Origin: an uncultured Lachnospiraceae bacterium
GTDB taxonomy: Bacteria > Bacillota > Clostridia > Lachnospirales > Lachnospiraceae
Assembly: GCA_910578405.1 (NCBI GenBank)
Contig: CAJTQO010000012.1
Location: 16,536-80,535 of the forward strand
Length of the DNA stretch: 64,000 nt
Reading direction: 5' to 3'
This document shows positions 53,226 through 62,025 of the stretch, in pieces. Every line of letters starts with the position of its first letter. Position 1 is the first letter of the stretch. The position numbers and the translations under genes are program-made. The notes under the pieces are model-generated. The model was given only the letters and a program-made list of their open reading frames with translations, searched no databases and was not told where the DNA came from.

Positions 53226-53939
53226 ATGAAAATGTCAATAAAATTATCAGAGAAACTGCCTTGGAAGCAAATATATGAAAAATACAAGCACGCCATCCCG
53301 CTTTTGCTTTATGCCGCCATCTACATTACATGGTTTGTATGGCTGGAAAAGAATGTGACAAACCACTATACGGTCATCCATGTTACGCTGGACGACTACA
53401 TTCCTTTCTGTGAATGGTTTGTCATCCCATACTTCCTATGGTTTGCCTACGTTGCTTTCGCCGTGGCATGGCTCTTTTTTAAGGACAAAGAAGATTATTT
53501 CCGGACTTGCGTTTTCCTTTTTACCGGAATGACCGTATTCCTTCTTATTTCCACGCTGTTCCCCAATGGACAGCGCCTGCGCCCGGCGGTTATGCCGCGG
53601 GACAACATCCTGACCGCTATGGTAACGCATTTGTACCGGACCGACACTCCCACCAACCTGTGGCCCAGTATCCATGTGTACAATTCCCTTGGCGCCCATC
53701 TGGCTATCGTACGCAGCAAACAGCTTTCGGGCATCCGGTGGGTGCGGATTGGCTCCCTGCTTTTATGCGTTTCCATTATCCTGTCCACCATGTTTATCAA
53801 ACAGCATTCCGCCTTTGACGTGGTGACGGCTTTCATGATGGCTGGCATAATGTACGGAATCACCTATAAGTACGATATTGTAGCCGTTTTCCGTGAACAT
53901 ATGCGCGCCAGGAAAAAGAGGACTCCCCAGGTCAATTAA
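53226..53939 (+). CDS. PAP2-family membrane phosphatase
   Basis: Integral membrane phosphatase of 237 residues with about six helices. PAP2 motifs 2 and 3 are visible as LWPSIHVYNSLGAH and TMFIKQHSAFDVVTAF, with catalytic His in each. Motif 1 is represented by NGQRLRPAV. GGGGG precedes the ATG. It follows the lipid kinase on the same strand, so both probably act on phosphatidate- or polyprenyl-phosphate-type lipids. Its transcript ends at the hairpin just downstream. Confidence 0.87.
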   Translation: MKMSIKLSEKLPWKQIYEKYKHAIPLLLYAAIYITWFVWLEKNVTNHYTVIHVTLDDYIPFCEWFVIPYFLWFAYVAFAVAWLFFKDKEDYFRTCVFLFTGMTVFLLISTLFPNGQRLRPAVMPRDNILTAMVTHLYRTDTPTNLWPSIHVYNSLGAHLAIVRSKQLSGIRWVRIGSLLLCVSIILSTMFIKQHSAFDVVTAFMMAGIMYGITYKYDIVAVFREHMRARKKRTPQVN

Positions 53940-53971
53940 TCTATGTCCCAAAACTTAAGTGAATGACAATA

Positions 53972-54009
53972 AGCTGCCACTGAATGACGTTTTCAGGGCA
54001 GCTCTTTTT
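53972..54009 (+). terminator. Intrinsic terminator after the PAP2 gene
   Basis: AGCTGCC...CTGAA pairs with TTCAG...GGCAGCT and is followed by CTTTTTA. It lies between convergent PAP2 and glycosyltransferase genes and may act in both directions. Confidence 0.75.
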
Positions 54010-54015
54010 ATTGCC

Positions 54016-55041
54016 TTAGTTAAATTTAAAGAAACGCTGGCAGATCCGGTATCCTTCCACGGATATTTTGCGTCCGCCCTTACCCGGGAGGTTCATGGAA
54101 TTGCCAAGCAGGCCATATCTAAGCCTGCCGTAAAGCCATCGGTCTTTCTGCTTAATATAGTCCCAAAGCTCTTTCTTTTTCTGTAAATGTTCCTCCGTTT
54201 CGCCCCGTATAAGCATAATGGAAGAAACTGTGGTAATGATTTCCAAATAATTGACCATATAAGCGCGCAGCTTCCGGCGCCCTTTGAGTTTCGCCTTATT
54301 CTCCACCATATAATCAACCATCCGTTTATTGACCCGGATTTGCTGGTCAATCCTGGAAATCATAACCGTCTCATTCACAGACTGCCCTTCCCGGCCTATA
54401 TAATAACGGTAAAAATTCACATCCATATAGTACATATTTTTTACAAAAGGAAGCGGTTCAAACACAAACAGGTTATCCACGTAAAATGTATGCTCCGGCA
54501 GTTCAAGCCCGCACTCCTTTAACAGCTTCGTGCGGAAAATCACCGAATGCATCAGGATATACTGCCCTTTATGGAAATGGCGCACTTGCTTCCAGGTAAA
54601 TATTTCGTTCTCGGGAAGCGCATGGCGGTAACGCATTACCTTGTTCTTCTTCTCCCCTTCTTTTTCATAAACAAAATTGCTGATTAACATATCCAATGCT
54701 TTCTCCCCGCCCGCCAGTTCCCGCAGGGCGGACAGTATCTGCATATAGTCCGTCTCTTTTACCCAGTCGTCGCTGTCCACCACTTTAAAGAAAAGTCCCT
54801 TTGCATGTTCCAACCCCATATTCACAGCAGACCCATGCCCCCCGTTTTCTTTATGCACCGCTTTTACTATGGAAGGATATTTTTCCGCATATGCATCGGC
54901 AATGGAAGCAGTGGCGTCAACAGAACCGTCGTCCACTATAATAATCTCCACATCCTCCCCTCCGGCTAACAGCGAATCCACACATTTTGCCATGTATCCT
55001 TCCGAATTATAGCATGGCACCGTAAACGTCAACAATTTCAT
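54016..55041 (-). CDS. Glycosyltransferase family 2
   Basis: Inverting GT-A transferase of 341 residues. Nucleotide-sugar binding is seen in LTFTVPCYNSEGYMAKCVDSLL and EIIIVDDGSVDATASIADAYAEKYP. The metal motif is VVDSDDWV, preceded by ENGGHGSAVNMGL. The C-terminal third is a basic helical region without clear membrane segments. The ATG has GGAGG and GGAG upstream. It lies 60 bases downstream of the SfsA-MutY gene on the same strand. Acceptor unknown; roles in cell-surface glycan or glycolipid synthesis are typical. Confidence 0.9.
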   Translation of the reverse strand: MKLLTFTVPCYNSEGYMAKCVDSLLAGGEDVEIIIVDDGSVDATASIADAYAEKYPSIVKAVHKENGGHGSAVNMGLEHAKGLFFKVVDSDDWVKETDYMQILSALRELAGGEKALDMLISNFVYEKEGEKKNKVMRYRHALPENEIFTWKQVRHFHKGQYILMHSVIFRTKLLKECGLELPEHTFYVDNLFVFEPLPFVKNMYYMDVNFYRYYIGREGQSVNETVMISRIDQQIRVNKRMVDYMVENKAKLKGRRKLRAYMVNYLEIITTVSSIMLIRGETEEHLQKKKELWDYIKQKDRWLYGRLRYGLLGNSMNLPGKGGRKISVEGYRICQRFFKFN

Positions 55042-55101
55042 CTAAACTCCATCCTCCCAAAATACACTTGTCTTATACATCCACTGGTTGCAAAACCCCT
55101 A

Positions 55102-56892
55102 TCATACGCCCAGGCGGATATCCAAATATTTGGCGTAAGCCGCATAAGCGGATGGAATAGGGTAACGTTCCCTGGCCTCTTGCTTTTCGATAAAGACCCA
55201 TCCTTCCCCATTTCCCCCTTCCTTTGCCGGTTCCAGCTCGTCCACCCGCACGGCATATCCCCTCATATGCCATTCTTTATGGGAAAAAATGTGTTTTGCG
55301 TCCCCTATGGGCTGAATGTGCAGCGCCTGCAGCCCTGCCCCGCGCAAATACGCAAGCACCTCTTCCTCCGTCCGGTACCCCTCCAGCATGGGAAAGCCGT
55401 ACATCCCGGCCAACAGTCCCTTTCCCGGCCTTTTGCACAATGCAGCCCTTTCCCCATCCTTTATTACCAACACTGTCTTTTCTTCCACCGTCCGCGCTTT
55501 CTTTGGCTTCTTTTTGGGAAATTCCCGCCACCGCCCTGTCTGGCGCGCCCGGCAGAAATCCTTCCATGGACACTCCCCACACCTTGGCTCCCCGTTAGGC
55601 AGGCATACCATAGCTCCCAGTTCCATCAGCGCCTGGTTAAAATCCCCTGCCCGGTCTGCAGGCATTGCCTTTTCCAATTCCGCTTCCACCCTGCTTTTCG
55701 TCTTCTGTGACAGGATATCCCCGCCATCCATCCGCAGCCTGGCCAATACCCGCAGCACATTGCCATCCACTGCCGGAACAGCCTGCCCATAGGCAATGGA
55801 CGCAATCGCCCCCGCCGTGTAACTTCCGATGCCGGGCAGCTCCATAAGCTGCCTGTAGTCCGAAGGCATCTTGCCTGCGTATTTCTCCATTACCATCCTG
55901 GCCGCTTTTTGCAGGTTGCGGACGCGGTTGTAATACCCAAGCCCTTCCCACAGCTTCACTAACTTCTCTTCCTCCAGCCCGGCCAGGGTGGGAATATCCG
56001 GCACATGTTGGATAAAACGGTCAAAATAAGGCTTTACCGCCTCCACCCTTGTCTGCTGCAGCATAATTTCCGACAGCCACACGTAATAGGGCTGCGGGTC
56101 TTCCCTCCAGGGAAGGATGCGCCTGCCGCTGTCATACCAGGCAAGCAGCGGCTTGGCAATCCGCCAAAGCAATGGCTCCCCGGACAGTTCCACCGCTACA
56201 GGCTCCCCGATTTCCATTGTTTGCGGCGTTACATAACACCCATAAGCCAGAATCTCCACCCCAGCCTGTTTCGCCCGCTCCAGCGCCTCGGCAAAGGCGG
56301 GATGCGTTTCCCTGTTTGGGGAAAAGGCGCGGACGCCTTCCATCTGCGCCACAAAAACGATGTAAGCCCCATACCCTTCTTTTTTCGCCTCAATCAGTTC
56401 TTCCACATGCTTCACCGCACGTTCGGAAGGCGCATCCGGGAAGTAGACGGTATCCTCCCTTTCCAGCGTCACCCCTTTGACCTCCAGGAAAATTTTTTCC
56501 TCTTCCGTTTCCACGTAAAAATCAAAGCGGGAATTCCGATAAGTCTTCTCCGCCTGCACAAGCTTTAACGAAGGAAACAGCTTTTTGGTCAGAAGCCATT
56601 CTCCCACTGCCCGGTTCGGCGCATTGGAGTCCATATTCACTATCCGCTCCCCCTTCTTCACCGCTACCAAATCATAGGCCGTGGCGCGTTTTGGGCCGTC
56701 TTTCCTCTTTGCCCCTTCCCTGTCCCATCCGCATTTTTCCAGATAAACCACCGCGTCCTCTGTCAGCAGTTCCTGACAGCGTCCGGTATTTTTCACATGC
56801 GCCTTTTCGGTTTCCCCTCCAATGGAAACGTAAGCTACGAAACGGTTCGGCCTAGATATAAATTTCCCTTCCACAATATGCTTATATTCCAT
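55102..56892 (-). CDS. SfsA-MutY fusion protein (nuclease-like domain plus A/G-specific adenine glycosylase)
   Basis: One uninterrupted 596-residue frame. Residues 1 to about 235 are SfsA: VEGKFISRPNRFVAYV at the N-terminus, then RFDFYVETEEEKIFLEVKGVTLE (PD-(D/E)XK-like acidic and Lys residues) and FPDAPSERAVKHVEEL. From about 240 the sequence is MutY: the catalytic Glu in LSEIMLQQTRVEAV, the helix-hairpin-helix LPGIGSYTAGAI, the catalytic Asp in AVDGNVLRVLARL, a [4Fe-4S] cluster with Cys in CLPNGEPRCGECPWKDFC, and a NUDIX-like C-terminal domain that reads 8-oxo-G. All key residues look intact. Upstream lies an 11-bp repeat array. Fusion implies a shared role in DNA repair. Confidence 0.93.
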   Translation of the reverse strand: MEYKHIVEGKFISRPNRFVAYVSIGGETEKAHVKNTGRCQELLTEDAVVYLEKCGWDREGAKRKDGPKRATAYDLVAVKKGERIVNMDSNAPNRAVGEWLLTKKLFPSLKLVQAEKTYRNSRFDFYVETEEEKIFLEVKGVTLEREDTVYFPDAPSERAVKHVEELIEAKKEGYGAYIVFVAQMEGVRAFSPNRETHPAFAEALERAKQAGVEILAYGCYVTPQTMEIGEPVAVELSGEPLLWRIAKPLLAWYDSGRRILPWREDPQPYYVWLSEIMLQQTRVEAVKPYFDRFIQHVPDIPTLAGLEEEKLVKLWEGLGYYNRVRNLQKAARMVMEKYAGKMPSDYRQLMELPGIGSYTAGAIASIAYGQAVPAVDGNVLRVLARLRMDGGDILSQKTKSRVEAELEKAMPADRAGDFNQALMELGAMVCLPNGEPRCGECPWKDFCRARQTGRWREFPKKKPKKARTVEEKTVLVIKDGERAALCKRPGKGLLAGMYGFPMLEGYRTEEEVLAYLRGAGLQALHIQPIGDAKHIFSHKEWHMRGYAVRVDELEPAKEGGNGEGWVFIEKQEARERYPIPSAYAAYAKYLDIRLGV

Positions 56893-56956
56893 ACCAGCCT
56901 CCCTGCTTCCATTCCCTTTCTATTCCGCTTCTATTCTTATTTTACCCTATATTCCC

Positions 56957-57033
56957 CGGTTTTTATCCGGTTTTTATCCTACTTCTATCCTGTTTCTATC
57001 CTGTTTCTATCCTACTTCTATCCTGCTTCTATC
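56957..57033. repeat. Seven 11-bp direct repeats upstream of the SfsA-MutY gene
   Basis: Seven units of about CTGTTTCTATC (minus strand GATAGAAACAG) follow each other at exactly 11 bp. Sequence on both sides of the array repeats as well (ATAGGGTAAAATAAG). The rest of this roughly 280-base gap shows no gene. Confidence 0.85.
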
Positions 57034-57172
57034 CTTATTTTACCCTATATTTCCCTGCTTTTATCCGGTTTTTTCCAGCTTCTATTTTAACCATACCGCC
57101 TCCATTCGCCTGGCTCCCGCCAGCCTGCGCTTCTTTTACCAGACAAGCTTCACTCCTGCCTGGAAAAGCAAA

Positions 57173-57847
57173 TCAGCCCCGCAGGCGGTTGCATTCATAT
57201 TTTTCCATTTTTAACAAACAATTGCGCAGCTCTACATAGCGTTCCTCTATGTCTCCCGGCTTCACCTCTATATCCGTTGCCATAGCCATCACATTGACCA
57301 TGTCGTCCGTAATCCTGCAGTGCAGCCTGGACAGGATATTCAGCCGCTCTCCATAAGAGGAAGCATCCAGAAACTCTAAAATCAGCGGGTCCAGATTCAA
57401 TTCTTCCGCCTCCTGCGCTATGTTGCCATTTCCTGCGTCCGCCTGTCCCTCACTGCCTGCCGCCTTTCCTGCATTGTCATTCGAAGCTGCTCTATTGTCC
57501 CCCTGCCCTGCGCCGCCGCCCTTTGCTGCGCCGCCGCCCTTTGCCGCGCCGTCTTTTTCCTTCACTGCATCGCTTCCGTTCTCCTGCGCCCCATCGGGCT
57601 GCGCCAACTCTTCTTCCCTCTCCACCAGTTCGAACCGGTACTCCTGCAAAGCGTCCGGATATTTCTCTTTGTCCACCTTCTCCATAAACATAATAAGCGG
57701 ACGCACATAAGTCTGGAAACTTCCATACAACGCCTGATACACTACAAACCGTTCCTTTGACTCCGAATGCTGCGCAACCGTAATAACCTGATACAGCTTT
57801 CCTTTAAAATGCCGATATATCTCCTCTGCCCTTGGTGTATGCCGCAT
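57173..57847 (-). CDS. DUF1653-domain protein with low-complexity linker
   Basis: 224 residues. The N-terminal ~65 residues fit DUF1653 (YRHFKGKLYQVITVAQHSESKERFVVYQALYG). A low-complexity Gly/Ala/Lys/Asp stretch (about 100-145, with AAKGGG repeated) follows, then a helical C-terminal domain of unknown type (ELNLDPLILEFLDASSYGERLNILSRL). The ATG follows AAGGTGAGGG. It lies upstream of the repeat array and the SfsA-MutY gene. DUF1653 has no established function. Confidence 0.82.
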   Translation of the reverse strand: MRHTPRAEEIYRHFKGKLYQVITVAQHSESKERFVVYQALYGSFQTYVRPLIMFMEKVDKEKYPDALQEYRFELVEREEELAQPDGAQENGSDAVKEKDGAAKGGGAAKGGGAGQGDNRAASNDNAGKAAGSEGQADAGNGNIAQEAEELNLDPLILEFLDASSYGERLNILSRLHCRITDDMVNVMAMATDIEVKPGDIEERYVELRNCLLKMEKYECNRLRG

Positions 57848-57954
57848 ATAAACCCTCACCTTCCATTTTTATTCTCAAGCACTTTTATTATAATACCCCA
57901 GCCAGCCCTTGTCATGCTTTTCTTTTCCTATTTCCATCCAAAAAAAGCCATACG

Positions 57955-59301
57955 TCACCGAGTCAGTTTCTTTGCCCAATGTCCAAAATTACATTTCACA
58001 AAAGCCGGCACGCATTTAAAAATCTGGTCTGCGTTCAGGCAGCAAACCACCGCAACAGGAGACGCTTTCACAACAAACGCCATAAAGAAAGACAGCGGAA
58101 TCACAATTCCCCATATACTAATCAAATCCATTTTCATCACAAATTTTGTATCCCCGCCGCCGCGGATAATGCCCAAATTCACTGGCATCTGGTAAGACAT
58201 TCCGACACAGACCGCCGAAAGGATGACAAGAAACGCATCCGCCATGGCCATAGTCTCAGGCCCCAGTTTATAAAGGGAAAGAACCGGGATGCGCAGGAAA
58301 TACAAGCAGACTCCCGCCATGACCCCTATGCCTGCAAACAAAAGCTGCAGCGTGCGCGCCAACGCCGCTAACCCTTTCTCATTGCCTTCCCCAATGGTTT
58401 TTCCAATAAAGAAAGAAGCCGCAGAGGCAGAGCCTGTCCCTGTGGATTTCACCATCAAAAACAAAGCGGACGCCACACTGTTGGCGGCAATGGCGCTATC
58501 GTCCATATGTCCGAGAATGGCGTTTTGCGTCGCGCTGTTTACCCCCCACAGACCGTTCACCGCCAGCAAAGGCAGCGCCACCCGGATGTAATCCCTACGC
58601 AAGGAAGCGTCCGTATGAAAAAAATCCCGAAGATGCAGACACAGTTTCTTTTCCCGCTTCCAAAAATAGAAAACAAGAATTGCCAGTTCTGCCATACGCG
58701 CCGCCAACGTCCCAATTGCCGCGCCTGTCACGCCCAGGCGCGGCGCTCCGAAATGTCCGTATATAAGTGTGTAATTTATGACACAGTTAATAACAAGCGT
58801 ACTTATGGACAATAGCAGCGCGATATGCACTACGCCAATGCTTCTTAACACTGCGAGCAGAAGCTGGGTTATGGCAAAAAACAGATAGGTAAAACGGATT
58901 AGCTCCATATATTCCGCTCCCTGCCCTATAATCTCCCATTCTGTGACAAAAAGCCCCAAAATCTGCCGCGGAAATACGCTTACCAGGCAAAACAGCAGTC
59001 CCGCCACAGCTAAGGCGGCGTGCATTCCTATGGAAGAAAGCGCCCGGATTGGCCCTGTCTGCTTCTTTCCATAATACTGCGTCGCCAAAATCACAACTCC
59101 TTCACCAATGGCTGTCAACGCCTGCTGATAGACAAACTGCACCTGGTTCACCGCCGCAACGCCGGAAAGAGCCGCTTCACTGTATGCGCCCAGCATAATA
59201 TTATCCGCCAAGTTCACGCTCAGCGTGACAATGCTTTGCATTACCAAAACAATCCACATAGAGAAAAAATTTTTATAAAATGCCCTGTCCTTTATCATCA
59301 T
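57955..59301 (-). CDS. MATE-family multidrug/Na+ efflux transporter
   Basis: Twelve-helix exporter of 448 residues in two similar halves. The N-terminal half has LVMQSIVTLSVNLADNIMLGAYSEAALSGVAAVNQVQFV, and the second begins near LLAVNGLWGVNSATQNAILGHM. Loops such as ATQYYGKKQ and SFFIGKTIGEGNE match the family's conserved positions. The ATG pair follows AAGGGG. It lies downstream of peptide cassette 1 on the same strand, separated from it by a terminator. Substrate unknown. Confidence 0.9.
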   Translation of the reverse strand: MMIKDRAFYKNFFSMWIVLVMQSIVTLSVNLADNIMLGAYSEAALSGVAAVNQVQFVYQQALTAIGEGVVILATQYYGKKQTGPIRALSSIGMHAALAVAGLLFCLVSVFPRQILGLFVTEWEIIGQGAEYMELIRFTYLFFAITQLLLAVLRSIGVVHIALLLSISTLVINCVINYTLIYGHFGAPRLGVTGAAIGTLAARMAELAILVFYFWKREKKLCLHLRDFFHTDASLRRDYIRVALPLLAVNGLWGVNSATQNAILGHMDDSAIAANSVASALFLMVKSTGTGSASAASFFIGKTIGEGNEKGLAALARTLQLLFAGIGVMAGVCLYFLRIPVLSLYKLGPETMAMADAFLVILSAVCVGMSYQMPVNLGIIRGGGDTKFVMKMDLISIWGIVIPLSFFMAFVVKASPVAVVCCLNADQIFKCVPAFVKCNFGHWAKKLTR

Positions 59302-59486
59302 AGTCCATCCCCTTCTTTTTCTTTTCCGCGCCTGTTCACACCTTTGTTTGAACGCCCGGCAAAGTGAAAACAGCGCCTGCTTGCCTGCCTGCAGTCCATC
59401 GGGCAAAGAAGACTGCGCGTCTCCCTACTTGCGCGCCGGACGCGGCCAGCTTCCACCGCATATTCCCTTCCCGCGTCCATGTGCAT

Positions 59487-59549
59487 AAAAAAGCAGGCAT
59501 CCTGTCCAAGAGCGCATATCCTTCCATGCCCTTAAACAAGCCTGCCTGC
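59487..59549 (-). terminator. Terminator of peptide cassette 1
   Basis: GCAGGCA and TGCCTGC close a long two-level hairpin followed on the minus strand by a T run. The same hairpin design follows the other two copies of the cassette. Confidence 0.65.
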
Positions 59550-59587
59550 AGTTTCCTTTCTTGCGTATCCCATCTGTGCGGCCCGCC

Positions 59588-59734
59588 TTAGAATGCCCTG
59601 GGGGATACGTTTAACAGTGTGTAGGAATTCCTTTTCAGCGTTTCTGCCGCATTGCTTTCCTCACTAACATGCCCTAATACAACCAGATTCTTTACAAAAT
59701 ATTTTTCCACCATTGTCATCATATAATTTTTCAT
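59588..59734 (-). CDS. 48-residue conserved peptide, copy 1
   Basis: Not a family I recognise. The peptide begins MKNYMMTMVEKYFVKNLVVL and ends KRNSYTLLNVSPRAF. It has no Cys and no signal peptide; a short hydrophobic run (YFVKNLVVLG) lies near the N-terminus. Compared with copies 2 and 3 it differs at only four positions, all between residues 24 and 32, while the first 23 and last 16 residues are identical. An AAAGGCAGGG sequence precedes the ATG. A hairpin terminator follows, then the MATE gene. It is too short for ordinary gene callers. Conservation pattern supports a real product; function unknown. Confidence 0.65.
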   Translation of the reverse strand: MKNYMMTMVEKYFVKNLVVLGHVSEESNAAETLKRNSYTLLNVSPRAF

Positions 59735-59880
59735 AACCAATGCCCTGCCTTTCTTTTTTCTCTTTCTATTTTTTGTTTTCTATATCTTTTATGTCTGTTC
59801 CGTTTACAATTAGAAGTATATTCCATTTCTTCCTCTGGCGCCAGATGCCTTTTTGATTTCTTCTAAGGCAAAATTGACCG
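59735..59880 (-). promoter_or_regulatory. Conserved upstream block of peptide cassette 1
   Basis: This sequence is closely similar to that upstream of copy 2, through to AAGGC-AAATTGA. Shared stretches include a TGGAATATACTTCT segment whose TATACT could be a -10 box, and GTAAACGGA. It is probably the cassette's promoter or leader region. Further on, up to the serine dehydratase start, the gap holds only that operon's presumed promoter. Confidence 0.4.
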
Positions 59881-60034
59881 GTTATTTGATATTTTTACTT
59901 TTTGTGTTAAACTAATCGTGTAAAACCACATGACAGCCAGGCATACCCATCCGATTGATTTCCCGCAAACACGGCGCCTAATGCAATGTTTCTGCGCTGC
60001 CATGGACCGCAAAAAAGAAAGAAAGGAAAAACAA

Positions 60035-60715
60035 ATGTCATTTATCAGTATGTTCGATGTTCTTGGCCCCAATATGGTCGGCCCGTCCAGCTCCCACACG
60101 GCGGGAGCCTGTTCCATTGCCCTGATTGCCCGGAAAATGCTGGGCGAACCCGTCCGCCAGGTGGACTTTACCCTTTACGGCTCCTTTGCCAAAACCTACC
60201 GTGGGCATGGCACAGACCGGGCGCTTCTTGGCGGCATTATGGGCTTTTCCACCGACGATGAACGGATTCCGCAAGCCTATGCCCTGGCCGGGGAGCAGGG
60301 CGTTTCCTATCATTTTTCCTACAACCATACAGAGACGGATCTCCACCCAAACACAGTGGACATCAAACTGACCGGAGCGGAAGGACATGCCTTCTCCCTG
60401 CGCGGGGAGTCTGTGGGAGGCGGCAAAATCCGCATCTCACGCATCAACGGAATTGCCGTGGACTTCTCCGGCGATTACAATACTCTGATTGTAGTGCACA
60501 AAGACCGGATTGGCATAGCGGCGCATATTACCAGATGCTTAAGTGAGGGCATGGTCAACATTGCCTTTATGCGGCTGTTCCGGGAAGCCAAAGGCGACAC
60601 TGCATACAGCATTGTGGAATATGACGGAACCTTGTCTACGGACGTGCAGCAAAAAATCAGGGAAAAAGAAGATGTGAACCAGGTAATGGTTATACCGATA
60701 CAGGAGGAAAAATAA
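60035..60715 (+). CDS. sdaAB: L-serine dehydratase, iron-sulfur type, beta subunit
   Basis: Beta subunit of the oxygen-sensitive serine deaminase that makes pyruvate and ammonia. The start MSFISMFDVLGPNMVGPSSSHTAGA is the family's N-terminal signature. A C-terminal ACT domain (about 150-226: TLIVVHKDRIGIAAHITRCLSEGMVNIAFM) gives serine-responsive regulation in homologues. GAAAGG precedes the ATG; an in-frame upstream extension of 35 residues lacks that support. It overlaps the alpha-subunit gene by one base (TAATG). Confidence 0.95.
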   Translation: MSFISMFDVLGPNMVGPSSSHTAGACSIALIARKMLGEPVRQVDFTLYGSFAKTYRGHGTDRALLGGIMGFSTDDERIPQAYALAGEQGVSYHFSYNHTETDLHPNTVDIKLTGAEGHAFSLRGESVGGGKIRISRINGIAVDFSGDYNTLIVVHKDRIGIAAHITRCLSEGMVNIAFMRLFREAKGDTAYSIVEYDGTLSTDVQQKIREKEDVNQVMVIPIQEEK

Positions 60716-61584
60716 TGGATTTTAAAAATGCGGCAGAACTGCTTGCGCTTTGTGAGAAAGAAAAATGCCCGATTTCAGAAATTATGAAACGCCGGGAATG
60801 TGATTTGGCGGAAACCACCAACGAGGAATTGGAAGCGCGGATGCGTAAAGCGTTGGCAATTATGAGAAAATCATCCACCGATCCGCTTACCGCTCCCCGC
60901 CGTTCCGTGGGCGGGCTGTTGGGCGGCGAAGCCCGGCTGGTGGAACGGCACAGGCAGGAGGGCAAATCCGTCTGTGGCAACGCGCTTTCCCGGGCCATCG
61001 CTTATGCCATGGGCGTGCTGGAAGTCAACAGCTCCATGGGGCTGATTGTGGCAGCGCCCACTGCAGGCTCTTCCGGGGTAGTCCCCGGCGTTTTTCTGGC
61101 CCTCCAGGAAGAGCATGGCCTTTCCGATGAAGCTTTGCTTGCCGCATTGTACAATTCCAGCGCAGTAGGTTTTCTCGCCATGCGCAACGCCACCGTGGCA
61201 GGCGCGGTAGGCGGATGTCAGGCCGAGGTGGGCGTCGCGTCCGCCATGGCAGCCTCAGGGGCTGTGGAGCTTATGGGCGGCGCCCCTGCACAGTGTCTGG
61301 ACGCCGCCTCCACCGCACTGATGAACCTGCTTGGCCTGGTCTGCGACCCGGTGGGCGGGCTGGTGGAATATCCCTGCCAGTACCGGAACGCCATAGGAGC
61401 CGCCAATGCTTTTACAGCGGCGGAATTGGCCTTAAGCGGAGTGAAACAGCTTATTCCCTTTGATGAAATGCTCGCCGCCATGTACCAGGTGGGACGGCGG
61501 ATGTCCCCTGAATTAAAAGAAACCGCCATGGGCGGATGCGCGGCTACGCCATCCGGGTGCGCCGCCTGTGAAGGATGCGGGTAA
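60715..61584 (+). CDS. sdaAA: L-serine dehydratase, iron-sulfur type, alpha subunit
   Basis: Catalytic subunit of 289 residues that binds a [4Fe-4S] cluster. Cluster Cys are seen in LVCDPVGGLVEYPCQ and at the C-terminus (GGCAATPSGCAACEGCG). GLIVAAPTAGSSGVVPGV and the Gly/Ala-rich core AVGGCQAEVGVASAMAAS are diagnostic. Its ATG shares a base with the beta-subunit stop. The bidirectional terminator 50 bases downstream ends the operon. Confidence 0.96.
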   Translation: MDFKNAAELLALCEKEKCPISEIMKRRECDLAETTNEELEARMRKALAIMRKSSTDPLTAPRRSVGGLLGGEARLVERHRQEGKSVCGNALSRAIAYAMGVLEVNSSMGLIVAAPTAGSSGVVPGVFLALQEEHGLSDEALLAALYNSSAVGFLAMRNATVAGAVGGCQAEVGVASAMAASGAVELMGGAPAQCLDAASTALMNLLGLVCDPVGGLVEYPCQYRNAIGAANAFTAAELALSGVKQLIPFDEMLAAMYQVGRRMSPELKETAMGGCAATPSGCAACEGCG

Positions 61585-61631
61585 TGGCCCGACGGCTTAA
61601 GAATCCGTAAATCGGGCAGCACAGCTTCCTA

Positions 61632-61704
61632 TAAAAAAGAGCAGGCATTCCGTCCAAGAGTATTTATCCGTTACACTCTTTGGCCAGATTGCCTGCCCTT
61701 TTTC
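61632..61704. terminator. Bidirectional terminator between sdaAA and peptide copy 2
   Basis: GAGCAGGCA pairs with TGCCTGCCC around an inner CCAAGAGT/ACTCTTTGG stem. T runs follow on both strands (TTTTT on the plus, TTTTTT on the minus). It ends both the serine dehydratase operon and peptide cassette 2. Confidence 0.8.
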
Positions 61705-61735
61705 GTCTTATTCACTTCCATATCCGCGGCCCGCC

Positions 61736-61882
61736 TTAAAAAGCCCTGGGAGATACATTCAACAGTGTGTAGGAATTCCTTTTGAGCATTTCCCCGGAAT
61801 TGCTTTCCTCACCAACATGGCCTAATACAACCAGATTCTTTACAAAATATTTTTCCACCATTGTCATCATATAATTTTTCAT
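61736..61882 (-). CDS. 48-residue conserved peptide, copy 2
   Basis: Encodes the same peptide as copy 3 with no amino-acid difference, while the DNA differs at three third-codon positions (Val GTT/GTG, Asn AAT/AAC, Phe TTT/TTC). Such a purely synonymous pattern points to a translated, selected product. An extra ATG lies directly before the chosen one. The gene is 143 bases downstream of the CPBP protease on the same strand and could be cotranscribed with tetR and CPBP. The bidirectional terminator follows. Function unknown; a secreted or regulatory peptide are both possible. Confidence 0.7.
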   Translation of the reverse strand: MKNYMMTMVEKYFVKNLVVLGHVGEESNSGEMLKRNSYTLLNVSPRAF

Positions 61883-62010
61883 CATCAAAGCCCTGCCTTT
61901 CTTCTTGTTTCCTTTTGGTTTTTGTTTTCCGTTTACAAGAAGAAGTATATTCCAATCCAGCCGCTGCCGCCAGATGCTTTTTTGACTTCTTATAAGGCGA
62001 AATTGATTCT
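61883..62010 (-). promoter_or_regulatory. Conserved upstream block of peptide cassette 2
   Basis: Homologous to the sequence before copy 1, again with TGGAATATACTTCT and GTAAACGGA. One reading frame stays open from here into the peptide gene, but stops in the corresponding frame of copy 1, so the peptide most likely starts at its own ATG. Confidence 0.4.
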
Positions 62011-62025
62011 TTTTCTATTTTCTTC

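Noticed and set aside
56797..57090. Aromatic-rich open frame over the 11-bp repeats
   Set aside because: The Phe/Tyr/Leu-rich product (FLSYFYPVSILFLSYF) is just the translation of an 11-bp DNA repeat, with no start signal.
59302..59734. Attenuator (leader-peptide) control of the MATE gene by peptide 1
   Set aside because: The hairpin after copy 3 precedes an independent tetR promoter, and copy 2 has no gene behind it on its strand, so the cassettes look like closed units. Attenuation at copy 1 alone cannot be excluded.
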